This document shows, piece by piece, positions 1-10,642 of a stretch of 64,000 bases of DNA; the stretch's first letter is position 1; each line of letters opens with the position of its first letter. Made by a program: the position numbers and the translations under genes. Source of the stretch: Przewalskia tangutica (Eukaryota > Streptophyta > Magnoliopsida > Solanales > Solanaceae); NCBI GenBank assembly GCA_029844215.1, contig CM056738.1, forward strand, positions 49,178,388-49,242,387. Direction: 5' to 3'. A model generated the notes under the pieces. That model was given only the letters and a program-made list of their open reading frames with translations. It had not been told where the DNA came from and made no database searches.

Positions 1-1040
1 ACAGTTTACTTATGTGTTTATAACAGACTTATATTGATTTATGAAAGAATAATAAAATGGTTTGATAAGTAGACATGATATGATGTAGTGACTTGTAACA
101 TTTGTATAAGAGGGTATTCTTGTTGTGCTTATGTGGTTTAACGATAAGCTGTTATGTTGGTATTATATCACTCACCTCTTGATGTGTTCTGGGGTTAAGC
201 GCCTCCGTCTGGGGTAGACTCGGTGATGCAGGACCATGATTCGAGAATACCTCATGCGGGTCCAGAGACCTATGCGAGCTACGAGGATTCGTGTTAGTGT
301 GCGGGGTTATACCTCATGCGGTCTATGTGGCCATGCGGACTACGAGTCGGGGCGATGCCGAGTAGCTACCCTCGATGCGGGGTTATATACCTATGCGGGC
401 CTACGTGAGTGGCCTATGCGGACTCTGGAGTCCAGGATTAGGCTTGCATGGTGATACTACGAAATTGGCCTGCTTGATCATTCGCGACCTAGAAAAGACA
501 CATTCTGATTTACCTATTGTTGCTCTTGTTTGTGATGTGGCACTATGCGGTTTCATGATTGTTTCATACATATTTGTAAACTTGTTTTAAAATGATATGA
601 TTTCATTTAAGTACTTCTGATTTCACATATTAGTACTGTTATCGACCTCCTTGGGCTGCGTTCACTGCGCGGTAAGGGCAGCAGTGCTAGATCCACATCC
701 TTAGGATCTCTTTGCATTGGTGTCGGGAGCTCCATCTTCTCCGAGGCTCTACTTTTGGTATGATCTCCTGTATTGTAGATAGTTTGTACATTCAGGTATG
801 GCGGGCCCTGTCCGCCATAGTTGTTTACTTCCTTAGAGGTGCAGTAGTCCTATTGTATGCAGTTGGGATGTAGCGCAAAACTTGGGTTATATATATATGC
901 CGAAAGGCAAGCTTTTCATCGATAAAGCGTGTCTCATTTTACAATCTGTTTCATGTCTTGTTTTATATTTCCGCTGATTTTCTCGATGTATGGTCGCAGG
1001 TGCGGGTAAGGCACGATCCACGAGCCGGGCAGTCGTGACA
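1..1040 (+). repeat. 5' LTR of element A (3' part only)
   Basis: Matches 7401-8453 of the 3' LTR and ends in the expected TGACA just before the primer site. By comparison with the 3' LTR, roughly 1.37 kb of this LTR lies left of the window. The two copies are identical over their first 182 bases. Further on they differ mainly in short indels at CAG, CTG and CCGG sites. Confidence 0.93.
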
Positions 1041-1044
1041 AAAG

Positions 1045-1055
1045 TGGTATCGAGC
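1045..1055 (+). other. Primer-binding site of element A (tRNA-iMet type, altered)
   Basis: Four bases after the LTR end lies TGGTATCGAGC. The usual plant site for initiator-Met tRNA is TGGTATCAGAGC, so one base is missing at a CAG. The intact form is seen in element D (38409-38424, minus strand). Confidence 0.85.
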
Positions 1056-1241
1056 GATTAATCCTCGGAAAGTGTCTACGACCGTATCTAGTAAGTCTTG
1101 ATTATCGGTGTGTTGTGCACCACACCAATAATCGTGAGGCTATAGGATATTTAGGATTGGTTTCCATTCTTCTCTCACTGAGATCGTGCTTTAGAGTGTG
1201 TTAAAGTTGGACCTCTAACGTATTCCTTTTACATGCTGATT

Positions 1242-2400
1242 ATGCCTCCACGTAAGGCAACCCGGCCCCGAAGGGCAAGGCGTGAGAGGCTGCTAGTGGC
1301 ACACCTACAGTCACGAGGGCTCGGGCCCAGTCTATACCAGAGACGGCGAGTTCTACGACGCCGCCGACCCCAGGAGGGTTTAGGGCCGCAGCAGCGGCTG
1401 ATGAGACCACAGTACCTACACCTCGGTCCCGGCTGGAGCGGATGAGATGGGTTCTGAGAGAGATGGCGATTCGGCGGGATCGTGGCGAACATGAGGCAGC
1501 CGGATCTGGCGATTCGATCCGGCCCGATCGTACCGTGGTTCACCCGAGGGCAGAGAGTTTGAGGCTACGAGACTTCCGGAGTTGTAGCCCGCCAGAGTTT
1601 TACGGGTCGAGGCCGGAGGATGATCCGCAGGAGTTCATCCGTCAGCTACAGAGGATTTTGAGAGTGATCAGGGCGTCGGAGACCGAGTCCGTGATCTTTG
1701 GTTCACATAGGCTGCGTGATACCGCAGTCGATTGGTTTGATTCATGGGAGTTATCCCGGGGAGAGCACGCGTCCCCAGCTACTTGGGATGAGTTCTCAGA
1801 GGCTTTCCTCACTCACTTCTTGCCTCTACAGATGAGGAGGGCGCGGGCTGATAGATTTTTACTGATGAGGCAGAGAGGACGCACTGTCAGGGAGTACAAT
1901 GTCGAGTTTGATTCATTGGCTCGATATGTCCCAGCGTTGGTAGCAGATATGGAGGATAGGGTGCACCGCTACGTCACCGGGCTAGATGATTATATGGCCG
2001 AGTCATGTGCGGGTGTTTCTCTTCAGCCGGGTATGGACATTACCCGCATGCAGGCTCATGCTCTTGGATGCGAGGAGCGTAGAGACCGACGGGTAGGCAG
2101 CGAAGAAGACCGGGGCGGCGAGTCTTTTGGTGGCTATCGTGGTGGACGGCCTCAGCATCAGTCTAGATTTGCACCACAGCCAGCTCAGAGCACTCTGCAC
2201 GTCCTCGGCCGCGGCCGAGATATTCGAGGCGCACTGGGCCCCATGACTTGACGTCGAGCGGCGAAGTGCGGCGATCGGGACCACCCCCCCAGTGTGGCCG
2301 TCGATGCGATCCCACTTCGGGAGTTGTGGCGCTGCTACAGGAGCTTGTTTCAGTTGTGGCCAGCAGGGTCACTATGCGAGAAACTGTCCGACCAAGGCGA
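1242..2400 (+). pseudogene. gag: gag of element A (frameshifted)
   Basis: Encodes the Gag capsid/nucleocapsid precursor that builds the cytoplasmic particle. The ATG at 1242 begins MPPRKATR, a start shared with the gag-only elements B to E. The longest open part is 1442-2251, with a Retrotrans_gag-like region including PPEFYGSRPEDDPQEF, the Trp-rich WFDSWELSRG and LTHFLPLQMR. A CCHC knuckle, CFSCGQQGHYARNC (C-x2-C-x4-H-x4-C), lies at 2346-2387 in another frame from the main block. At least two frame changes separate start, capsid and knuckle. The family is clear; loss of function depends on whether the frameshifts are real. Confidence 0.88.
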
Positions 2401-2577
2401 TCTTGATGGTAAGTCACCTCTGAGTTCTTTCGCCGTCTTCTTCATCCCCGACACTACTCGCCCGAGGCAAGGTGCTCATGGACCAGCAGTGTCGCGGCAG
2501 GTCGTGGCGGGTCCCGATTCTAGCGGTCCTCGTAAACGCATTTATGCTTTGTCCAGCGGGATCGTGAGGCCTCACCG

Positions 2578-2949
2578 ATGTCGCCACGAGTACCTTATCG
2601 GTTCGGGTTTGATGTGTATGCTTTGATAGATCCGGGTTCTACTCTGTCCTATATATCTCCCCTTGTTGCTAGTAGGATAGGGATAGAGCCTGAGTCCATA
2701 GACCCTTTCGAGGTAGTTACGCCAGTGGGTGATTCGGTGGTAGCTCGGCGGGTATATAGAGCTTGTCCTGTGACCATTTACAGTCGTCAGACCCTGGCCG
2801 ACTTGATAGAGTTGGAGATGATTGACTTCGACGTGATCATGGGGATGGATTGGCTAGCTTCCTGCTACGCCAATGTAGACTGCAGAGAGAGTAGTACGGT
2901 TCGGTTTCTGAGGCCGGTTGTTGAGTGGGAGGGAGCACGGTATCGCTAG
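2578..2949 (+). pseudogene. pol: Aspartic protease domain of element A pol
   Basis: Retropepsin-like domain that would cut the Gag-Pol polyprotein. The catalytic loop reads ALIDPGSTLSY, with Pro replacing Thr/Ser of the usual D-T/S-G, a variant I associate with this plant lineage. IMGMDWL near the end is the conserved second-half motif. It follows the gag knuckle by about 190 bases and the frame ends at 2947. Confidence 0.87.
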
Positions 2950-2959
2950 AGGTAGGTTT

Positions 2960-3910
2960 ATTTCCTACCTCAAGGCTAGGAAGATGGTGCGAAGGGTATA
3001 TCTACCATCTCGTTCGGGTGTTTGATCGAGGCTGCGGTGCAGATTTTCATCGATCCCAGAGTCGAGAGTTCCCACGTGTTCCAGACGACCTCCCGGGTAT
3101 CCCTCCTGAGAGGGAGATTGAGTTTTGTATAGACATATTGCCAGACACTCGGCCTATTTCCATTCCGCCATACAGAATGGCACCTGCCGAGTTGAGAGAG
3201 TTGAAGGATCAGCTTAGGGATTTGCTAGAGAAGGGCTTCATCAGGCCTAGTGTTTCTCCCTGGGGAGCGCCGGTATTGTTCGTGAAGAAGAAGGACGGGA
3301 CGCTGCGCATGTGTGTTGATTACTGACGGTGAACAAGGTGACCATTAAACGAATACCCCCTTCCCAGGATTGATGATTTGTTCGACCAGTTGCAGGGTGC
3401 GAGATGCTTCTCCAAAATTGATCTACGGTCGGGCTATCATCAGGTGCGAGTCAGAGAGGTGGATGTCCCTAGGACTGCATTCCGGACCCGGTACGGGCAT
3501 TATGAGTTCAGGGTCATGTCTTTTGGGTTGACCAATGCTCCGGCGGTATTCATGGATTTGATGAACCGAGTGTTCAAACCATTTTTTGACACGTTTGTGA
3601 TAGTGTTCATTGATGATATCTTGGTTTATTCTCGCTCAGAGCAGGAGCATGCGGAGCATTTGAGGAATTTGTCTTGTGATTCTCTAGGACCAGCGATTAT
3701 GCGCCAAGTTTTCCAAATGTGAGTTTTGGTTGACTTCGTGGCTTTTCTTGGGCATATTGTCGGGCTGATGGCATTCGAGTGGAATACGCCAAGATCGGCG
3801 ATCGGGACTTGGCCTGAACCTACTACTCGGCGAGAGGTTCGCGATTTTGGGCCTTGCAGGATATTATCGGCGGTTCGTGGAGAAGTTTGCTTCTATCTGC
3901 ACCATTGACT
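2960..3910 (+). pseudogene. pol: Reverse transcriptase domain of element A pol
   Basis: RNA-dependent DNA polymerase domain in several frames. The N-terminal part (to about 3326) carries PPYRMAPAELRELKDQL and ends in CVDY. It is then broken by a stop and shift near 3325-3375. The palm resumes at 3378 with KIDLRSGYHQ, whose first catalytic Asp codon is at 3420, then FGLTNAPAVF, and FIDD at 3606-3617, the Y/F-x-D-D box. The fingers, palm and part of the thumb are recognisable. Further breaks lie near 3670-3730 and 3780-3940. Confidence 0.92.
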
Positions 3911-3940
3911 AGTGACTCGAGAAGCAGCCAAGTTTGATGG

Positions 3941-4390
3941 GTGATGCTTGTGGCGGGGTTTCCAATTCTTGAAAGGAAGGCGACGACCGCCCCCGTTCTT
4001 ACTCTTCCAGAGGGTCCAGACGGTTATGTTGTGTATTGCGATGCGTCAGGCATCGGGTTGGGATGTGTGTTGATGCATCATGGCAAGGTTATAGCGTATG
4101 CATCCCGACAGCTGAAGAAATACGAGAGGAACTACCCCACCCATGATTTGGAGTTGGCAGCTGTGATTCACGCTTTGAAGATCTGGAGGCACTATTTGTA
4201 TGGGGTTCATGTGGATATTTATACAGACCACAAGAGCCTCGGTATATCTTCAACCGCAGGAGCCGAACTTACGGCGAGGCGGTGGTTAGAGTTGCTTAAG
4301 GATTACGATGTTGATATCTTGTACCACCCGGGGAAAGCCAATGTTGTGGCAGATGCTCTTAGTCGTAGGTCGATGGGGAGCCTATCAGAT
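3941..4390 (+). pseudogene. pol: RNase H domain of element A pol
   Basis: RNase H1-like domain that removes the RNA strand after reverse transcription. It is open here. The acidic residues are visible: Asp in YCDASG (codon at 4040), Glu in HDLELAAV and Asp in YTDHKSL (near 4222). VVADALSRR near 4340-4370 marks the connection to integrase that is standard in Ty3/Gypsy pol. It sits in a different frame from the RT palm, so it is translatable only if the upstream shifts are artefacts. Confidence 0.92.
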
Positions 4391-4589
4391 GTGCAGCTAG
4401 ACAAGAGGGACATGGTTCATGATTTGCATCAGTTAGCGAGCCTTGGTGTCCGTTTGATTGATTCTGATAGCAGTGGGGTTCGAGTTCGTGAGGTTGCGAG
4501 TCTTCCATCGTCGAGGAGGTGAAGAGGCAACGATTCGAGATCGATTTTGACACGTTATCGTGATACTGACTCTTCGTGAGGGCAAGGGT

Positions 4590-5420
4590 CCTTTTGAGGT
4601 AGCACACGATGGGTGCTAAGGTTTGAAAGCGAGTTGTGTGTTCGGATGTTTGAGACTTGGCGGAGTTCTTGGGGAAGCACACAGCGGCGTTACTCTATCC
4701 ATTTAAGTCGACCAAGATGTACCACGACCTTAGATCCGTGTATTGGTGGGATGGCTTGAAGAGGGCGTTGCGAGTTCGTAGCTCGGTGCGTGTTGTCGCA
4801 GTAAAGGTAGAGCACGAGGCACGGTGGTTTATTCTGACGATAGAGATACCGACACGGAAGTGGGAGGTGATCAACATGGACTTCATCACGGGATTACCTC
4901 GCACTCGGAGGAGACATGATTCTATATGGGTTATAGTCGACGGTGTGAAATCAGCCACTTTCTTCCGTCGGGCGACTTTTTCGGCTGAGGATTATGCCAG
5001 ACTTTACATCCGAGAGATCGTCAGACTGCATGGAGTCCCTATTTCGATCATATCAGACAGAGGAGCCCAGTTTACGGCTAACTTCTGGAGGTCTTTCCAG
5101 AGAGGTTTAGGGACGCAGGTGAGCCTGAGTACTGCATTCCATCCACAGACGGACGGACAGGCAGAGCGCACTATCCAGACTCTTGAGGATATCTTTGCGA
5201 GCGTGTTATCGACCGAGTGGTAGGATCATTTGCCTCTAGTTGAGTTTGCGTGCAATAATAGCTACCACTCCAGATTCGGATGGCGCCTTATGAGGCCTTG
5301 TATGGGAGGAAGTGCGGTCGCCTATAGGTTGGTTCGATGTGGGCGAGTGCGGCTAGTGGGACGGTTGGTGCGAGCGATGGATAAGGTGAAGCTTATCCGG
5401 GAGAGGTTCTTGTGACTCGA
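4590..5420 (+). pseudogene. pol: Integrase domain of element A pol
   Basis: DDE integrase. The zinc-binding N-terminus is degraded around 4640-4800, though STKMYHDLRSVYWW is visible. The core has the first Asp in WVIVDG, the second in ISDRG and Glu in GQAERT. I count 35 residues between the last two, the D-35-E spacing. The open frame 4657-5223 ends in a stop at 5221-5223, where the family normally continues, and C-terminal pieces follow in other frames to about 5420. Confidence 0.92.
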
Positions 5421-5499
5421 GTCGGCAAGTCATATCGAGATCATCGTCGTCGGCATCCGAGTTCGAGGTTCATGATTGGGTTTTCCTAAAGGTGTCACC

Positions 5500-5880
5500 C
5501 ATGAAGGGTGTGATGAGATTCGGGAAGAAGGAAACTTCCCAATGTAGATTGGGCCATTTCGGATTGTCGCGAGGTAGGCAAGGTTGCCTATGAGTTGGAT
5601 CTGCCGTCCGATCTGGAGGCGGTCATCCGGTTTTCACGTATCTATCTTTGAGGAGATGTATCGGGATCCATCTAGGGTACACCCGATTGACGATGTCAGT
5701 GACCAGGGGTTATCGTATGAGGAGATTCCCTTAGCGATAGTCGATCGTCGTGTTAAGTCTGCGGACCAGGGCGTGGCTTCCGTCAAAGTCTTGTGGCGGA
5801 ACGAGCTCGGGAGGAGATGACGTGGGAAGGCGAGGAGGACATGAGGCGAAGTATCCTCACATATTCCCACACCTCGGGTA
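5500..5880 (+). pseudogene. pol: Integrase C-terminal chromodomain of element A
   Basis: Open stretch 5584-5820 reads FHVSIFEEMYRDPS, then LSYEEIPLAIVDRRV, then ASVKVLWRN. This is the typical Tekay/Del integrase tail and chromodomain start. A further piece with MTWEGEEDM continues to about 5860 after a shift. Chromodomains of this class are thought to direct integration to heterochromatin, which fits the self-nesting seen here. Confidence 0.85.
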
Positions 5881-5998
5881 ATTCACTTTCCTACTTGTAA
5901 ATTTTCGTTATCGTTTTGCCTAAGTGTTGTTCTGGCCGTGTGTGGCATTTACAATCGTTTAAGTTATGAAGAACCCTATCGATAATCGTTTGGGAAGG

Positions 5999-6028
5999 AA
6001 CATTCGACGAATGTTTCTGAGAGGAGAA
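5999..6028 (+). other. Polypurine tract of element A with adjacent palindrome
   Basis: GAGAGGAGAA (6019-6028) immediately precedes the LTR tip TGTTATAC and would prime plus-strand DNA. Just before it AACATTCG and CGAATGTT form a short palindrome (5999-6015) that recurs in B, C, D and E. Confidence 0.88.
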
Positions 6029-8453
6029 TGTTATACCCGTATTTCCGGAGTATGTACGTGAGGACGTACGTACAAAAGTTTAGCCTTAAAGTTTAGGCCT
6101 TGGACGTTTTTTGGGCACAACTCTCACAAAGAATCGTTTTTCGACGAAACATTTTACTAGACTCGCGTAGGATAAATTCCGGCTATGCCATTTCTAATTT
6201 TTGCGGATTTTTCCGAGAGACGAAACACTTTGGACCAACGGGAGGCGACACTTGTCACCTCCAATTGATGGATGTGAGGCGTTCATAGGGCGAATGGATG
6301 GCTTATTTTTGTCTTGGAGTTGGTAGGATATTTTGTGTGCAAGTTGGCCAAGGACACTTGCCCTAATCTTGACCTTACACTTGCCTTGCACTTGGCATAA
6401 TCTTGGCCATTGGTTGGCCATCCCTTGACCTATAAATACCCCTCTTGTGATGTAGAGTTCTTCATCCACAAAAGCCTTCCAAGTCTACAATCCTTCCTCT
6501 CCCTTAAGCCTCTTTTTCGTCCAAACACCTCCCCTCGAGAAGCTTAGCCGAGGCTAATCCCCTAGCCTAGCCAAATCTACCCCCTCCCTTGGTAGAAAAG
6601 TTGCCTTCTAGTATTGTTATAATGCCCAAAATACCCCTAGCCCAAATCCCTTAGTCCTTAGTAGAAGTTGTGAAGAACTTCTAAGGTTTTCTGAGCTACC
6701 TGAGCGCATACAACTTAGGAGCTAAACCTTGCTCAGCGACTTTTATCTAGGATATTATTGGGCTTACCGAGGTAAATAAACTTGTCCTTCTTTAGTAATT
6801 AGAGAATTCATCGTAGAAGTATTGATATAAGTATAAATACTTAGAAGGGTATTAAAGAATAGAATTGAACTGTATCACAGTAGAAGGGTTTATAAGAAGA
6901 ATAATCAAATCAGATTTACTTAGGACTGTTTTCACAGTAGACTTGAGTAGCTCACCGGGTAGGGAAGTGCTGCCCAATTTTCCGTAGGATAGAGAACCCT
7001 CTGCTTAGAATCAAGCTGCAGTAGTCAACGTTGATAGACGTGTCTGACTATTATAGGTTGATTCTCTGCGCGCGACATATTCAACTTGGCAGGTGGTTTT
7101 CGCTGAGAAGGTATGTGATTCTTCCTAAAGCATGATATTTTAAAATATATATGTAGTACGGTAGACGTACATGTGTTAACTGAATAATAACTACGGCAAT
7201 GTCTTTTGACTTAAGCCTGAATAATACTTACGGCAATGTCTTGCGACTTAAGCCTGAATAATAAGGATCTTAAAACATTTCAAAAGAATATTGAATCATT
7301 TTCTTACAGAAGAAAACTAATTGGTTTTTAAACATCAAGCTTAAGAGTTATACTAGCTTTATGGGAAGTTAGGTATAACAACTTAAGAATGATAAAAGGA
7401 ACAGTTTACTTATGTGTTTATAACAGACTTATATTGATTTATGAAAGAATAATAAAATGGTTTGATAAGTAGACATGATATGATGTAGTGACTTGTAACA
7501 TTTGTATAAGAGGGTATTCTTGTTGTGCTTATGTGGTTTAACGATAAGCTGTTATGTTGGTATTATATCACTCACCTCTTGACGTGTTACCGGGGGTTAA
7601 GTCGCCTCCGACGCGGGTAGACTCGCACGATGCAGGACCATGATTCGAGAATACCTCATGCGGGTCCAGAGACCTATGCGGAGCTACGAGAGTTCCGTGT
7701 TAGTGTGCGGGGTTATACCTCATGCGGTCTACGCGTGCGGACTACGAGTCCAGGCGATGCCGAGGAGTAGCTACCTCGATGCGGGTTATATACCCTACGC
7801 GGCCTACGTGAGTGGCCTATGCAGATCACGAGTCCAGGATTAGGCTTGCATGGTGATACTACGGGCATTGGCCCGCTTCGATCATTCGCACCTAGAAAAG
7901 ACACATTACGCTTACCTATTGTTGCTCTTGTTTGTGATGTGGCACTATGCGGTTTCTCGATTGTTTCATACATATTTGTAAACCGGTTTTAAAATGATAT
8001 GATTTCATTTAAGTACTTTACTGATTTCACATACTTAGTACTGTTGTCTCGACCTCCTTCTGGGCCGCGTTCATGCCGCGGTAAGGCAAGGTGTGCTAGA
8101 TCCACATCCTTAGGATCTCTTTGCATTGGTGTCGTGAGCTCCATCTTCTCCTGAGGCTCTACTTTTGGTATGATCTCCCTGTATTGTAGATAGTTTGTAC
8201 ATTCAGGGTATGGCGGGGCCCTGTCCCGCCATAGTTGTTTACTTCCTTAAAGGTCTGTAGTCCTATTGTACAGTTGGGATGTAACTGCAAAACTTGGGTT
8301 ATATATATATGCCGAAAGGCAAGCTCTTCATCAGATAAACTGTGTCTCATTTTACAACTGTTTCATGTCTTGTTTTATATTTCCGCTGATTTTCTCTGAT
8401 GTATGGTCGCAGCTGCCGGGTAAGGCACTATCCACAGCCGGGCAGTCGTGACA
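6029..8453 (+). repeat. 3' LTR of element A (2425 bp)
   Basis: Begins TGTTATACCCG directly after the polypurine tract and ends GTCGTGACA, giving TG...CA termini. The same family occurs as a solo LTR on the minus strand at 22595-25032. Its first 500 bases resemble those of the longer LTRs of elements B to E. Inside are a TATA box near 6431, a GTTATAAC-type quasi-palindrome (7344-7379) and a two-unit repeat with GCAATGTCTT at 7180-7265. Confidence 0.95.
6431..6438 (+). promoter_or_regulatory. TATA box in 3' LTR of A
   Basis: TATAAATA about 400 bases into the LTR. Most minus-strand LTRs of the window carry the same sequence at the equivalent place, so this is the likely core promoter. Confidence 0.7.
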
Positions 8454-8980
8454 CCTCTCGCCACAAGGCCACCAAAGGAAGGAGAGGCTTGGACGAGAAC
8501 AACATAAAGGGGGGGAGAGTTTTCAAGGCTTAGACAAAGTGAGGAATGGATGAATAAGTTCATCACAAGGGGGGGTATTTATAGGGACACCAACGGACAA
8601 GATCAAGCCATGTGGGGGGCAAGTGGATGGCCAATATTGGCACAAGTGCACCCTAACCTACTCCTTAAATCCCTCACAAAACAAAGACCCATGAAAAGGG
8701 CCTCAAAACCCTCCTAGCCGTGGCCTTTCAAACCGTCCAATGAGGGTGACAAGTGTCACCCTCCCGTTGGTCCAAAAATGTTCCGTCGCTCGGAAAAATC
8801 CGCAAAAATACTAAACGACATAGCCGGAATTTTCCCTTCGCAAACTTAGTAAAACGTTTCGTCGAAAAACGACTCTAACCGGGTGTTGTGCACAAAATTT
8901 CGAACCTATGCCAAACTTTAAGTCTCAAATTGTCGTACGTACGTCCTTACGTATATACTCTGGAAATACGGGGTATAACA
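8454..8980 (-). repeat. Minus-strand LTR fragment split by element A
   Basis: Ends in GGGGTATAACA, the reverse complement of the LTR start, and resembles 31100-31609 and 51150-51710. Its remaining part must lie left of the window. An inverted TATA box (TATTTATA) is at 8576-8583. The next five bases, GCGAG, also occur at the matching point of the plus-strand LTR near 40990, so this LTR was inserted in another LTR. Confidence 0.88.
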
Positions 8981-9586
8981 GCGAGAATGGCGTATATGCT
9001 CATTGCGGGCCCGTAGAGCCTAAGCGGGTGAAATAGTCCTGTGCGGGTGAAATAGTCCTGTGCGGGTGAAATAGTCCTATGCGGGGCAAATTGTCCTATG
9101 CGGGTCCACAAGATCCTTGCGGGTAAAATAGTCACAGGAGTAGGATTGCCAAATGATACTATGGGTAGATGGCCCTAAGTTGATCATAAGCTTCCTATTT
9201 TTATGCAGTATACCTTTATGGGCAGACTTATGTGACTATCGCGTCCCAGATTGGGCCGGAATGTATAGACGTCCCTCCATAAATGGTCGGATTATGTTAT
9301 GAAAGATAAGTAAGTTATATGGTTATGAACTTGATGATTTTTCCTAAGTATGTACGTAAGAATTTGACTATAACTCTTATTGAAAAATGGGAAAGGATAA
9401 TAAGGTGCGATTAAGTTCACGAGATTGTAATGACACGGTAGGATCTGGTATCTATTTTGTTTATATACTTGTCCCTGTCATTCCCGTACGATTATGATTT
9501 GTTTATCAGACCTTATTTTCGCTCCATATTCTTGTTATGCGACCCGCCGAAGGCTGCGTTCATGTCCACAGGTTTAGGTACACAGT
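8981..9586 (+). repeat. Plus-strand LTR fragment
   Basis: Strongly similar to 40989-41567 of the plus-strand LTR ending at 41935. Long stretches, for example around 9290-9430, look identical. It is interrupted on the left by the minus-strand LTR ending at 8980 and on the right by the one starting at 9587. The five bases before that insertion are ACAGT. Confidence 0.87.
9023..9133 (+). repeat. Short tandem array, about 20-bp unit
   Basis: About six units built on GCGGGTGAAATAGTCCT, the last ones diverged. The matching stretch at 41030-41110 has fewer units. Confidence 0.8.
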
Positions 9587-10642
9587 TGTCACGACCCGAC
9601 CTCGGGCCCACGACTGATGCCTTACCCCGGGCACCCTAGTGATACAACATCAGAGAAAATCAGCGGAAATAAAAACTCATGAAAGATAAACAATGAAATA
9701 AGAAAAACAGGCTAACCAAAACGGTTACCTTTCTGTACATAAATGAAAACTTGAACAGTTACATCCTTTACAAACCACACTTGTGGCAGTCTCTGCACTT
9801 AAGATTTTTATAACAACAATGACGGGACAGGCACGCCCGTACCTGAATGTACAAAAGTCTACATCTTCAGGGAACCGTACCACAAGACAAGCTTCCGGAG
9901 ATATGGAGCTTTCCGAGAACTGAACAGCGATCCTAAGAGTTCGGATCAGCAAGCTATGTACCTCAACATGCGGCATGAACGCAGCCCCCCGAAGGAGGTC
10001 AGTACAACAGGTACCAAGTATGTGAAACTGAAAATACTGTAAATGAAATTATAATAGTCTATAAAAAGCAGGAGACATGTATGATAACCCAAATACAGTA
10101 CACAACATATAAGTAGTCATGTCAAGTCAGGGACTCATGCCCGTAAAATCATCACTCAAATACAATCCGGGAATTTAACTCATGCGATGGCCGCGTGCCC
10201 CAAGATCTCACTCGGTATAAGCATGGCCCTAGAACCGTCCTAGTGGGCCCATACCCGTGGACCATCCAACGTGTCGGTATGCCCAAAGGAGATAACAAGA
10301 TGACACCCATAGTGGAAGCATACCCGTGGGCTACCCAACGTGTCAGTATGTCCAAACAAATAACAAGATAATACTCACTGTGGAAGCATACATGTGGGCC
10401 ACCCAACGTGTCAGTATGTCCAAACAATAACAAGATAATACTCACTGTAGACGCATACCCGTGGGCCACCCAACGTGTCAGTATGTCCAAATAAATAACA
10501 AGATAACACTCCTAATGGAAGCATACCCGTGGGCCACCCAACGTGTCAGTATGTCCATCAATCAAACAGATAGCCGACCCTCCATCGAGAGACTCGGTAG
10601 CACGAAATCAAACACTTGCACATCAAGGGCTATCTCAACAAG
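9587..10642 (-). repeat. D-type LTR, left part, split by element B
   Basis: Starts TGTCACGACCCGAC, the reverse complement of an LTR 3' end. It stops at ...CAACAAG where B begins and resumes at 31610. It resembles the LTR of element D (33306-36662) throughout. Confidence 0.88.
10246..10560 (-). repeat. Tandem array, about 68-bp unit
   Basis: About five units, each containing GGAAGCATACCCGTGGGC then CCCAACGTGTCAGTATG. A diverged version is at 33940-34180 in element D, so the array is part of the LTR. Open frames across it are repeat-derived. Confidence 0.88.

Larger units (their letters stand above)
1..8453 (+). mobile_element. Element A: Ty3/Gypsy chromovirus (Tekay/Del-like), pol-bearing, 5' end outside window
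   Basis: Complete LTR retrotransposon apart from its first part, which lies left of the window. In order it has a 5' LTR tail, a tRNA-iMet-type primer site, gag with a CCHC knuckle, protease, reverse transcriptase, RNase H, integrase, a chromodomain-like tail, a polypurine tract and a 3' LTR. The PR-RT-RH-INT order is that of Ty3/Gypsy, and the chromodomain after integrase marks a plant chromovirus. The frame is broken many times, so as written it is not functional. The first 182 bases of the window are identical to 7401-7582 in the 3' LTR, so the insertion is young. It lies inside a minus-strand LTR that resumes at 8454. Confidence 0.93.

Noticed and set aside
1229..1543. Arg-rich frames on both strands at the gag start
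   Set aside because: The minus-strand frame is a shadow. The plus-strand frame is the real gag N-terminus before a frameshift and is counted there.
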